The notes beneath the pieces were generated by a model. The model did no database searches. It was given only the letters and a program-made list of their open reading frames with translations, and was not told where the DNA came from. The position numbers were made by a program, and so were the translations under genes. 16,376 nucleotides of DNA, taken from assembly GCA_001785575.1 (NCBI GenBank), contig MFUC01000004.1, positions 22,306-38,681 on the forward strand. Direction: 5' to 3'. This DNA comes from Candidatus Nomurabacteria bacterium RIFCSPHIGHO2_02_FULL_38_15 (GTDB taxonomy: Bacteria; Patescibacteriota; Minisyncoccia; Phycocordibacterales; UBA9973). This document shows, in pieces, positions 4,294 to 11,360 of the stretch (the stretch's first letter is position 1; each line of letters begins with the position of its first letter).

Positions 4294-6177
4294 CTATTCG
4301 CCACGCATCATTTTTAAAAAGACTTCGTGCGATATATTTACCGTGCCACGACCGGCCATCTTCTTCTTGCCCTTTTTTTGCTTCTCACGTAATTTCATTT
4401 TACGGGTAATGTCGCCACCATACATATGCTGGGTTACATCTTTACGAAAGGCTGAAACTGATTCAGATGAAATAATTCGGCCCAAAGCTTTGCCTTGAAT
4501 TTTAAAAGCAAACATTTGGCGGGGTATGACCTTTTGCAATTTTTCAACTTGCAACTTGGCCTCTTCCTCAACACGACGCCTTGAAACTACCCGGGTAAAT
4601 GCAACCATGACTTCATCGGCTACCAATATATCCAAACGTACAACATCAGCCTCGCGATACTCGCCTATTTCGTATGAAATAGATGCATAACCCGAGCTTA
4701 AGCTTTTTAATTCATCAAAGAAGTTACGCATCAATTCACGCAAAGGCATTTCAATATCAATTGTTGAACGACTATCACCAAAATTTTCAGTCGCTAAGAC
4801 ACTAGCTTCGTGATCATATAAAAATGGCATAAGTGAAGTGATATAAGATGTTGGTAAAATAATTTTTACATTCACCCATGGCTCAAAGATTTTAGCAATA
4901 TTGCCATCATCAGGGAAAAGGTGGGGCGAATAAACAATTTGCTCAACACCGCTTTTTAGCATAACCTTATAAGTTATAGATGGCATTGTAACTACCAAAT
5001 CCAAATCAAACTCACGAATCAAACGCTCGGTGACAATTTCAAGGTGCAACATACCTAAAAATCCACACCTAAATCCCCGGCCCAAAGTGCCCGAACTTTC
5101 CTCTTCGTATGAAAATGATGAGTCCGACAACCTAAGGCGTCCAAAGGCTGTTTTAAGCCCAGGAAAGTCGTCAGCTGATTCAGGATAAACACTGGCCCAT
5201 ACAACTGGGTTGGGCTTCATATAGCCTGGTAATGCTGGTAATGGCCTTTTAACATAGGTTATAGTGTCACCAACTGAGGCAATACCTGGCTTTTTAATAC
5301 CTGTCACAATATAGCCTATTTCGCCACCACGAATTTCATCACGAGGCATTTCCTCAGGTGAAAATGTGCCAACCTCAAGGGCAATAAACTTTTCATTTGA
5401 AACAGCAAACAACAATGATTCACCCCGCCTAAAAGCTCCGTCAATTACACGTACATACACAATTACCCCACGATGATTGTCATATTTAAAATCAAAAACC
5501 AAGGCTCGGCCTGATGCACCTTGTATTAATTTATTTGACACATCACTATCAATATTCGGCGCCGGTATTAATTTAATAACCTCATCAAGCAAATGCGACA
5601 CACCAACACCTGTACGGCCCGAAACTTCAAGTATCGTATCTGGATTAATGTTTAATAATAAAGCTAGTTCCATTTTAACTTCATCAACACGCGCCAATGG
5701 CGAATCTATTTTTGATAATACAGGTATTATAACCATGTCCTGCTCGCCCCGCCCTTGGCGGGGTAAACGCGCCATTTGCAATGTTGTTAAAGTTTGCGCT
5801 TGCACACCTTGGGTAGCATCAACCAGTAGTATTGAACCTTCAACGGCTTTTAATGCCCGCGAAACTTCATACGAAAAATCAATGTGTCCAGGGGTGTCTA
5901 TTAGGTTTAACACATAGGTTTCAGGTTCTAGTTTATAGGTGCTAGCTTTAGCTTCGTAAATCATTCTGACTGGTTGCATTTTAATTGTAATCCCCCGCTC
6001 ACGCTCTAATTCCATACTATCCAATACTTGATCCTTCATTTTACGGGCCTCAATAGTACCCGTTACCTCTAACATTCTGTCAGCCAAAGTAGACTTGCCA
6101 TGGTCAATATGGGCAATGATTGAGAAGTTACGAATATTTTTAGAATTTGCTGTATTATTTACATTATTTTTTGTCAT
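4294..6177 (-). CDS. lepA: Elongation factor 4 (LepA), GTPase
   Basis: EF4 is a ribosome-bound translational GTPase tied to back-translocation and 30S assembly. All G-domain elements are visible: G1 AHIDHGKST (22-30), G2 GITIK (62-66), G3 DTPGH (94-98), G4 SKID (155-158) and G5 SGRTG (186-190). Domain II, the EF-G-like domains III/V and the LepA-specific basic C-terminal domain (EKQKKGKKKMAGRG region) follow. At 627 residues it is slightly longer than the usual 595-605, owing to a longer N-terminus and an extra loop at about 138-147. G4 has Ser in place of the near-invariant Asn, and G5 has SGR instead of SAK. The extra loop, RLPRQGRGEQD, is encoded by a perfect GC palindrome (5747-5763). Its ATG overlaps the murJ stop by 4 bases (ATGA), so it is the last gene of leuS-murJ-lepA and probably translationally coupled. 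Confidence 0.97.
   Translation of the reverse strand: MTKNNVNNTANSKNIRNFSIIAHIDHGKSTLADRMLEVTGTIEARKMKDQVLDSMELERERGITIKMQPVRMIYEAKASTYKLEPETYVLNLIDTPGHIDFSYEVSRALKAVEGSILLVDATQGVQAQTLTTLQMARLPRQGRGEQDMVIIPVLSKIDSPLARVDEVKMELALLLNINPDTILEVSGRTGVGVSHLLDEVIKLIPAPNIDSDVSNKLIQGASGRALVFDFKYDNHRGVIVYVRVIDGAFRRGESLLFAVSNEKFIALEVGTFSPEEMPRDEIRGGEIGYIVTGIKKPGIASVGDTITYVKRPLPALPGYMKPNPVVWASVYPESADDFPGLKTAFGRLRLSDSSFSYEEESSGTLGRGFRCGFLGMLHLEIVTERLIREFDLDLVVTMPSITYKVMLKSGVEQIVYSPHLFPDDGNIAKIFEPWVNVKIILPTSYITSLMPFLYDHEASVLATENFGDSRSTIDIEMPLRELMRNFFDELKSLSSGYASISYEIGEYREADVVRLDILVADEVMVAFTRVVSRRRVEEEAKLQVEKLQKVIPRQMFAFKIQGKALGRIISSESVSAFRKDVTQHMYGGDITRKMKLREKQKKGKKKMAGRGTVNISHEVFLKMMRGE
5747..5763. repeat. 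Short GC palindrome inside lepA
   Basis: CCCCGCC-CTT-GGCGGGG, a perfect 7-bp stem with a 3-base loop in an AT-rich gene. In the coding frame it gives L-P-R-Q-G-R-G-E, in a loop between G3 and G4 that is about 7 residues longer than in E. coli LepA by eye. The coded string and the palindrome shape match the element at the edge of the nuclease insert in leuS (9991-10011), which encodes P-S-Q-G-R-G-E. Confidence 0.65.
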
Positions 6178-7808
6178 ATAATTTTTGCAATATAAGCCTT
6201 CATATAATCATAAACTTCGTTTAATTGCATTTTTTTAGCTAGCGCATAAATAATTACAGCATCAATGATTAAAGTTACAATAAAAAGCCCATAACGCATA
6301 GCTGTCCCATCAGCATAACTAATAACTAATTTGTAAAAGCCAAAAGCAATAATATTTGACGCAATAGCCACAAAGAGTGTTTTAAAAATTAAACTTTTAC
6401 TAATCGTGCCACTAATGCCTAGATACTTTCGAGTAATTGCACGCAATAAAAATACATTAATAATTGATGATATGGCCACGGCAAAAGTTAGAACTAAAAC
6501 GTACGTATCAGCCACAAGTAAGCCGGTTAAATTAGATATCATGACTGGAAAGTTAGTTGTGTTAAAAATAAACAAACCAAATAGTGTAATAATTATCGTA
6601 CTTATAGCCGTTATAAAAGTGGCTATAAAAGGTCGGCGTGTATCACCTGTGGCATAAAAAGCTCGCAAATAAAGTTGCACCATTCCGGCTGGCACCATAC
6701 CAAAACATGCAATAAATAACAACCAACTTGTACGTAATGTGTGGTAACTAGTAAATGCCCCACTACCTAATAATAAATCAATTAGTGGCCCACGAAAAAT
6801 AATAAAAACGAAGGCAATAATGGTCGTTAAGGCAAAAATTTTACGGGCCGTGCTCTTAAACTTTTCAACAAATTCGCTATTTACTTGGTTAGTAGTTGAT
6901 TGGTTAAATATTTTGGATAAATCAGGAAAGACCGCGACGGAAAATGTTAGGCCAATTAATGTTAGTGGTACTAGTGAAATAGTATAAGCGAAAGTAAATA
7001 GCGATACACTACCTACGCTCATAATTGTAGCTGTAGCAATTAAGATTAGCATAACTAAATTATTTAATGACAATGAAATTGTTCGTGGTAAGGCTGTTTT
7101 AAAAATACTAAACATTTCTTTGAATCCATATTGGCCCAGGCCAACTAATTTTAAATATTTATGTTTATAAATAATAGGCAGTTGAATAGATAGGTGCAAT
7201 AATGCCCCAAACACGACACCAGAGACAATGGCATTTAAACCAAAACGTGGGTAAAATAAAATGCCACAAATAATACCAATGTTGTAAAATAGTGGCGCTA
7301 GTGACCAAATAATAAAATGTTTATAATACTGAGTTATTGTGCCAATTAAATTTGAAAGCCCTAAAATAATTGGTGAGAGTAGTAATATACGACCAATCTG
7401 AATATATAAAATACGCATTGGTTCACTAAAGCCAATGACTAAACCGCGTGAAAGATATGGAAATAAAAAATAAGTTACAGTACAAACAATAATTATTAAA
7501 ATAGAAAATGAAATTGTAGAATCGCGTAAAAAACGTCGCCCACCAACTTCGTCACCTTTATTTAAATAATTAGCTAAAAATGGCAACAAAATAGCGGCTG
7601 AAAAAAAAGTCGCCACAGTGTTAAACAATATATCGGGTATTCTAAAAGCGCTGTAATAAACATCAAGCATGGCCCCTGGACCAACCAAGTGGGCCAATAA
7701 TTTATCACGCACCAAACCAAACAGTTGGGCCAAAATTGCCGAAATAGCCAACACGATAGCGGCGCCTTGGACTGATTGACTTGTTGATTGGTAAAGTTTT
7801 TTGAACAT
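6174..7808 (-). CDS. murJ: Lipid II flippase MurJ (MviN family)
   Basis: MurJ flips undecaprenyl-linked lipid II across the membrane for peptidoglycan assembly. The 544-residue, highly hydrophobic protein shows the MOP/MurJ pattern of about 14 membrane helices. Its N-terminus is diagnostic: SAILAQLFGLVRDKLLAHLV (about 23-42), then GPGAMLDVYYSAFRIPDILF (43-62). By eye alignment the equivalents of E. coli R24 (R34 here) and D39 (D49) are kept, while the positions of R18 and R52 appear to carry other residues (Q and a non-basic residue); this should be checked against an alignment. The ATG follows the leuS stop after one base (TAA-A-ATG), and its TGA overlaps the lepA ATG, so translation is probably coupled along the operon. 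Lipid II export links it to the ftsI/ftsL genes at the other end of the window. Confidence 0.95.
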   Translation of the reverse strand: MFKKLYQSTSQSVQGAAIVLAISAILAQLFGLVRDKLLAHLVGPGAMLDVYYSAFRIPDILFNTVATFFSAAILLPFLANYLNKGDEVGGRRFLRDSTISFSILIIIVCTVTYFLFPYLSRGLVIGFSEPMRILYIQIGRILLLSPIILGLSNLIGTITQYYKHFIIWSLAPLFYNIGIICGILFYPRFGLNAIVSGVVFGALLHLSIQLPIIYKHKYLKLVGLGQYGFKEMFSIFKTALPRTISLSLNNLVMLILIATATIMSVGSVSLFTFAYTISLVPLTLIGLTFSVAVFPDLSKIFNQSTTNQVNSEFVEKFKSTARKIFALTTIIAFVFIIFRGPLIDLLLGSGAFTSYHTLRTSWLLFIACFGMVPAGMVQLYLRAFYATGDTRRPFIATFITAISTIIITLFGLFIFNTTNFPVMISNLTGLLVADTYVLVLTFAVAISSIINVFLLRAITRKYLGISGTISKSLIFKTLFVAIASNIIAFGFYKLVISYADGTAMRYGLFIVTLIIDAVIIYALAKKMQLNEVYDYMKAYIAKII

Positions 7809-7809
7809 T

Positions 7810-10737
7810 TTAAACTACAATACTTACAAGCTTGTTTTTAATATAAATTATTTTTTTAGGCTCTGCACCACCTAGCCATTTTTTAACTTTTTCGCGAACC
7901 AAGGCCATATTTTTAACTTCTTCTTCGCCAACATCAATACCCACAATAAATTCATCTCGCACTTTGCCATTTATTTGCACGACAACTGTAAAACTTTCAT
8001 CAATAATTTTTGACTCATCATATTTGGGCCAAGTGCTTAGATGCACTGATTTACTTTCGCCTAACGTGTGCCACAACTCCTCAGTCATATGCGGTGCAAA
8101 TGGGGCCAATAGTTGTAAGAAAACTTTTATGTCTTCTATTGAAATATTTTCAGACTTTTCAAAATCATTCAAACAAATCATCAAGGCCGAAACAGCCGTA
8201 TTGAATTTAAAATTTTCTATATCTTCAGTGACTTTTTTGATTGTTTTGTGAATACTTCTAGAATTAAACGTTTCTGGTAAAAACGAATCTTTCCTCGGGT
8301 CCTCGGGTCGCCCTGCGGGACTCAACCAGACCGGCTCGTCAATATTGTTTTTACCAGAAACGTTTTTCGCTACAAATCTCCAAACACGCTCCAAAAACCG
8401 ACGTATTCCAACAACACCATTGGGATCCCATGGATAATTAGTTGTAACACCATATGGCCCCATAAAAGCTAAATACATGCGCACTGTATCGGCACCCAAC
8501 CTTTCCACAATTTCATCAGGGTCAATAACATTGCCTTTGGATTTGCTCATTTTTTCGCCATCAGGCCCTAAAATAAGCCCTCTGTTTCTCCTTATTGTAA
8601 ACTCTTCAGTATTATTAACCATACCTAAATCATGCAAGGCTTTTGTCCAAAAACGCGAATACAGCAAGTGCATTGTTGTATGCTCAGCCCCACCCATATA
8701 TAAATTAATTGGTAGCCAAGCTTTCATTTTTTTCTTACTACAAAATTCATTTTCATTTTTAGGGTCAAGGTAGCGATAAAAATACCATGACGAATCAACA
8801 AATGTATCCATTGTTTCAACCTCTGGTGTCCAACCTTTGCCAAATATTTTCTCAGTCCTTTCAAATAATTCCTTACTGCGTGCCAACGGTGCAGTGCCAT
8901 CAGGTTTATGGTCAACATCCGTTGGTAATAACCATGGCAAATGCTCAGCTGATATTGCATGTGCCGTGCCTTGCGGGTCATAGACAATCGGTATCGGCAC
9001 ACCCCAATAGCGCTGACGCGAAATACCCCAGTCACGTAAACGATAAGTTTTTACTTCTTTAGCCAAACCCCTACCTTCAAGCTCTTCAACTATTTCCTTT
9101 TTAGCATCCTGACTCAAAAGCCCGTCCATCCATGAAATACTGTCTTTAACAATTCCATATTCAGTATAAGGTTTACTATCTGGAAAGTATTTTGGTTTTT
9201 CTATAACCTCCTTTATAGGCAAATTATATTTTGTGGCAAATTCAAAATCTCTTTCATCATGTGCGGGCACAGCCATGACTGCCCCAGTGCCGTAGCCAGC
9301 TAATACGTAATCAGCCACCCAAACTGGTACCCGTTCATTATTAGCTGGATTAACAGCAAAAATGCCCTTTAGGCAAACACCTGTTTTTTCCTTATTTTGT
9401 TGCCTGTCTAATTCGCTCTTATTTTTAGTATCAAAAATATACTTCTCAACCTCTGTCCAATTTGAAATTTTTTCTTTTAAATCTTGAACCAAAGAATGCT
9501 CAGGCGCAAGAACAGCATAGGTAACACCAAATAGTGTGTCGGCGCGAGTTGTAAAGATTTTGACATCAGCAAGCGAAACCTCTCCTAAATCCTCCCCCAA
9601 GGGAAGGACTTTCGCGTCACCTAATTCCTTTATTTTTTCTAAAATATTTCTTACTGCATTGTCTACATTTTCAATAACTTCATTATTAGTAAAACGAATA
9701 ATGGTGTAGCCTAGACTCTCTAAAATTTTTGTTCTTTCTTCATCTCTTTCTTTTTGTAAGTCATGAATATCGCCATCAACTTCAATAATTAAATTTTTAG
9801 ACAAACATAAAAAATCTACAATAAAATTTTGTATTATATGTTGTCTTCTAAAATGCACACCCTGTTTATTTGATTTTAATTCCTTCCACAAGGCCTCTTC
9901 AGCCTGAGTTGGGTTACTTCTCATTTCCAATGCCTTTTCATATAGCTCCTTATACAACCTAGAACCTGTGGTTATGTAGCCTGGCGCTTCACCCCTTCCT
10001 TGGGAAGGGGTCGGGGGTAGGTCAGAAACTAATTGAAAACCAATCTCGCTCCCCTCGCTTCTACCAATCCAATTTTTTTGAGCTTCCTTGATTGAATCAG
10101 GCCAATTTAAATTCTCAAGATCACCAATCAATCTGTCGGCATATTTAGTAATGCGCAACATCCATTGCTCTTGATTTTTTTGCTCTACCACTGACCCACA
10201 CCTGTCACACTTACCGTCAATAACTTGTTCATTTGCAAGTATTGTCATGTCATTTGGGCACCAATTAACTTTTGTATTTGAACGATAAGCTAAATCATTT
10301 TCAAAAAATTTAGCAAACATCATTTGCGTCCATTTGTAATAATCGGGATTGCATGATACTACCTCGCGTGACCAATCAAACATCGTACCCATTGAACATA
10401 ATTGGGTTCGCATTTTATTCATATGTTCATACGTCCAAGTTTTTGGATCTTCGCCTAATTTAATTGCTGCATTTTCAGCTGGTAAACCAAAAGCATCAAA
10501 GCCCATTGGATACAATGAATTAAAACCTTGCATTCGTTTATACCTAGCAAAAATATCGGGTACGGTAAAAGCATACCAATGACCGACATGTAAATTGCCC
10601 GATGGATATGTAAATTCAACCAAGGTAAGGTAGTTTTGCTTGCCTTCTACCATATCAGCAATTTTATACAAACCCTGATTTTCCCATTCAGCCTGCCATT
10701 TAGCCTCAATATTTTTATGGTTATACTCTGCCTCCAT
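7810..10737 (-). CDS. leuS: Leucyl-tRNA synthetase with in-frame DUF559 nuclease insert
   Basis: Class Ia synthetase charging tRNA-Leu. Visible parts: HVGH signature (H50-H53); Cys-containing zinc-like segment (WCPND and CDRCG, about 160-180); CP1 editing domain with TTRADT (396-401) and GTGAVMAVPAHDERD; KMSKS (729-733); and an anticodon/C-terminal domain ending in the VVQINGKVRDEF region. The protein is 975 residues against about 800-870 usual. Two inserts explain most of this. Residues 240-387 (9577-10020) are a DUF559 endonuclease domain placed in the hairpin between SEIGFQLVS and VKIFTTRADT, where E. coli has only a short turn. Residues 792-824 (8266-8365) come from a 100-bp palindromic element before HKTIKKVTEDI. 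Frame is kept throughout and all synthetic and editing motifs remain, so the enzyme is probably active with both inserts translated. TATAAT sits 9 bases before ATG 10737. First gene of leuS-murJ-lepA. Confidence 0.97.
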   Translation of the reverse strand: MEAEYNHKNIEAKWQAEWENQGLYKIADMVEGKQNYLTLVEFTYPSGNLHVGHWYAFTVPDIFARYKRMQGFNSLYPMGFDAFGLPAENAAIKLGEDPKTWTYEHMNKMRTQLCSMGTMFDWSREVVSCNPDYYKWTQMMFAKFFENDLAYRSNTKVNWCPNDMTILANEQVIDGKCDRCGSVVEQKNQEQWMLRITKYADRLIGDLENLNWPDSIKEAQKNWIGRSEGSEIGFQLVSDLPPTPSQGRGEAPGYITTGSRLYKELYEKALEMRSNPTQAEEALWKELKSNKQGVHFRRQHIIQNFIVDFLCLSKNLIIEVDGDIHDLQKERDEERTKILESLGYTIIRFTNNEVIENVDNAVRNILEKIKELGDAKVLPLGEDLGEVSLADVKIFTTRADTLFGVTYAVLAPEHSLVQDLKEKISNWTEVEKYIFDTKNKSELDRQQNKEKTGVCLKGIFAVNPANNERVPVWVADYVLAGYGTGAVMAVPAHDERDFEFATKYNLPIKEVIEKPKYFPDSKPYTEYGIVKDSISWMDGLLSQDAKKEIVEELEGRGLAKEVKTYRLRDWGISRQRYWGVPIPIVYDPQGTAHAISAEHLPWLLPTDVDHKPDGTAPLARSKELFERTEKIFGKGWTPEVETMDTFVDSSWYFYRYLDPKNENEFCSKKKMKAWLPINLYMGGAEHTTMHLLYSRFWTKALHDLGMVNNTEEFTIRRNRGLILGPDGEKMSKSKGNVIDPDEIVERLGADTVRMYLAFMGPYGVTTNYPWDPNGVVGIRRFLERVWRFVAKNVSGKNNIDEPVWLSPAGRPEDPRKDSFLPETFNSRSIHKTIKKVTEDIENFKFNTAVSALMICLNDFEKSENISIEDIKVFLQLLAPFAPHMTEELWHTLGESKSVHLSTWPKYDESKIIDESFTVVVQINGKVRDEFIVGIDVGEEEVKNMALVREKVKKWLGGAEPKKIIYIKNKLVSIVV
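8266..8365. repeat. 100-bp palindromic element inserted in frame in leuS
   Basis: Perfect 19-bp inverted repeats, AAACGTTTCTGGTAAAAAC (8266-8284) and its complement (8347-8365), enclose 62 bases that are about 60% G+C by hand count in a gene of much lower GC. The core has a tandem CCTCGGGT (8293-8300, 8301-8308) and a CCC-TGC-GGG mini-hairpin. On the coding strand the arms read KNVSGKN and SFLPETF, and the core reads WLSPAGRPEDPRK. It lies in a length-variable loop between the catalytic core (RFLERVWRFV) and the anticodon domain (HKTIKKVTEDI). It resembles Rickettsia palindromic elements in being a hairpin-forming, in-frame, protein-coding repeat. Confidence 0.8.
9590..9608. repeat. Palindrome at C-terminal edge of the DUF559 insert
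   Basis: TCCTCCCCCAAGGGAAGGA folds as a 7-of-8-bp stem around a 3-base loop (one C-A mismatch at 9594/9604). In the LeuRS frame it encodes V-L-P-L-G-E-D. Its wider context, from 9577 to 9621, is a degenerate inverted copy of the other edge. Confidence 0.6.
9991..10011. repeat. Palindrome at N-terminal edge of the DUF559 insert
   Basis: ACCCCTTCC-TTG-GGAAGGGGT is a perfect 9-bp stem with a 3-base loop. On the coding strand it gives T-P-S-Q-G-R-G, followed by E-A-P-G-Y. The same P-x-Q-G-R-G-E coding and hairpin form recur in lepA at 5747-5763 with paired base changes (TT/AA to GC/GC), so the stem is kept while the sequence differs. Confidence 0.7.
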
Positions 10738-10746
10738 ATTCCCTCG

Positions 10747-10775
10747 ATTATAGCAAAAAACCCTAAATTTATCGA
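10747..10775 (-). promoter_or_regulatory. Promoter of the leuS-murJ-lepA operon
   Basis: TATAAT (10752-10747) ends 9 bases before ATG 10737; a 4-of-6 -35 match, TCGATA, lies 17 bases further up (10775-10770). The expected leader is only 2-3 bases, though GAGGG directly before the ATG could be a very close ribosome site if initiation is earlier. An inverted pair, CTCGAT (10743-10748) and ATCGAG (10771-10776), overlaps the -10 and -35. Confidence 0.55.
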
Positions 10776-10802
10776 GTTTTTGTAGGCTGATACTTTATAT
10801 AT

Positions 10803-10828
10803 AAAAAAACCGCTAGTTTCCTAGCGGT
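10803..10828 (-). terminator. Intrinsic terminator of the NADAR gene
   Basis: On the minus strand ACCGCTAG-GAAA-CTAGCGGT is a perfect 8-bp stem with a GAAA tetraloop followed by seven T. It lies about 30 bases after the stop codon of the NADAR gene, so that gene is not part of the leuS operon. Confidence 0.9.
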
Positions 10829-10859
10829 GCAAAATCTTGCTTGTGTATTTTTATGCAAA

Positions 10860-11351
10860 TCATAGTCGCCCTTGCAAAAAATTTCTAACTTCCATTAAGG
10901 CTTTGCCTAAATAATTTTCAGCACCACCTTCAAGCATTTTCTCGGCTGGACAGTTTCCACACGTACAAACACCAAAGAAATTATCATGCCAAGCATTGCC
11001 TTCTACGAGTTCAGCATTACCTGTAGCCAAGAGTTTTTGTGCTAAGACGGAATTATTTAGAAACTTTTGTGTAACCAGGTTTGTTACTAACTTGACCCTA
11101 AAACCATCGCACCAATCTGGATTTATAGAAAGCTCCTCGGCAAAGATTTCTTTGCCAAAGGCTTTGGCTTTGCCTGGTGTCATTGCCTGAACTTTCACCC
11201 ATAAATCTGGATCAGTAGTCTTTGCACAAACATAGGCGTTCTCTACACAATTAAACTCTAAGTCCTTGTAAATTATAGGTCTTTCAAAGACCCAAAAGTT
11301 CGAAAGGAATCTATAATCCCCTCGAAATGAACTAATCACATTTTCTTCCAT
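10860..11351 (-). CDS. NADAR/YbiA-like N-glycosidase domain protein
   Basis: NADAR proteins hydrolyse N-glycosidic bonds: E. coli YbiA is linked to riboflavin-pathway intermediates, and others remove ADP-ribose from guanine and act as antitoxins or repair enzymes against ADP-ribosylating toxins. The 163-residue product has the family motifs: FRGDYRFLSNF (9-19), the catalytic-region Glu in NCVENAYVCAK (E37), TPGKAKAFGK (58-67), LVEGNAWHDNFFG (115-127) and GAENYLGKALMEVR (143-156). Three cysteines (C129, C131, C134) form a CxCxxC as in a phage-borne subgroup. ATG 11351 is chosen over the upstream start at 11381 because a perfect AGGAGG (11366-11361) lies 9 bases before it. That strong Shine-Dalgarno is exceptional in this window. 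It stands alone between two terminators with no adjacent DarT-like toxin. Confidence 0.9.
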   Translation of the reverse strand: MEENVISSFRGDYRFLSNFWVFERPIIYKDLEFNCVENAYVCAKTTDPDLWVKVQAMTPGKAKAFGKEIFAEELSINPDWCDGFRVKLVTNLVTQKFLNNSVLAQKLLATGNAELVEGNAWHDNFFGVCTCGNCPAEKMLEGGAENYLGKALMEVRNFLQGRL

Positions 11352-11360
11352 TTTTAATTT

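Larger units (their letters stand above)
9577..10020 (-). mobile_element. DUF559 (Vsr-like) endonuclease element inserted in leuS
   Basis: About 148 codons in frame (LeuRS residues 240-387). The core (about 260-371) matches the DUF559 layout: SNPTQAEEALWKELKS helix (274-289), FRRQHIIQNFIVDFL (296-310) with putative catalytic D308, LIIEVDGDIH (316-325) with E319 and D321, ERDEERTKILESLGY (330-344), and IIRFTNNEVI (346-355). The D...E-x-D set of the restriction-endonuclease fold is intact, so the nuclease could be active. Linkers at both edges are proline/glycine-rich and encoded by GC palindromes (9991-10011 and 9590-9608) that are roughly inverted copies of each other. There are no intein splice-site residues and no stop, so it would remain in the mature LeuRS. 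ATG 9924 (M272) has an AAGG 8 bases upstream and could start a nuclease-bearing shorter product. Element boundaries are estimates. Confidence 0.85.

Noticed and set aside
5477..5917. Plus-strand open frame of 146 codons antisense to lepA
   Set aside because: It lies wholly opposite the conserved G domain; its length reflects codon bias of lepA.
8724..9035. Minus-strand open frame of 103 codons inside leuS
   Set aside because: Shadow frame over conserved LeuRS sequence, without its own start signals.
9577..10020. Insert in LeuRS as an intein
   Set aside because: There is no N-terminal Cys/Ser splice block, no terminal His-Asn, and no Cys/Ser/Thr +1 arrangement; the only domain present is DUF559, and the edges are translated palindromes.
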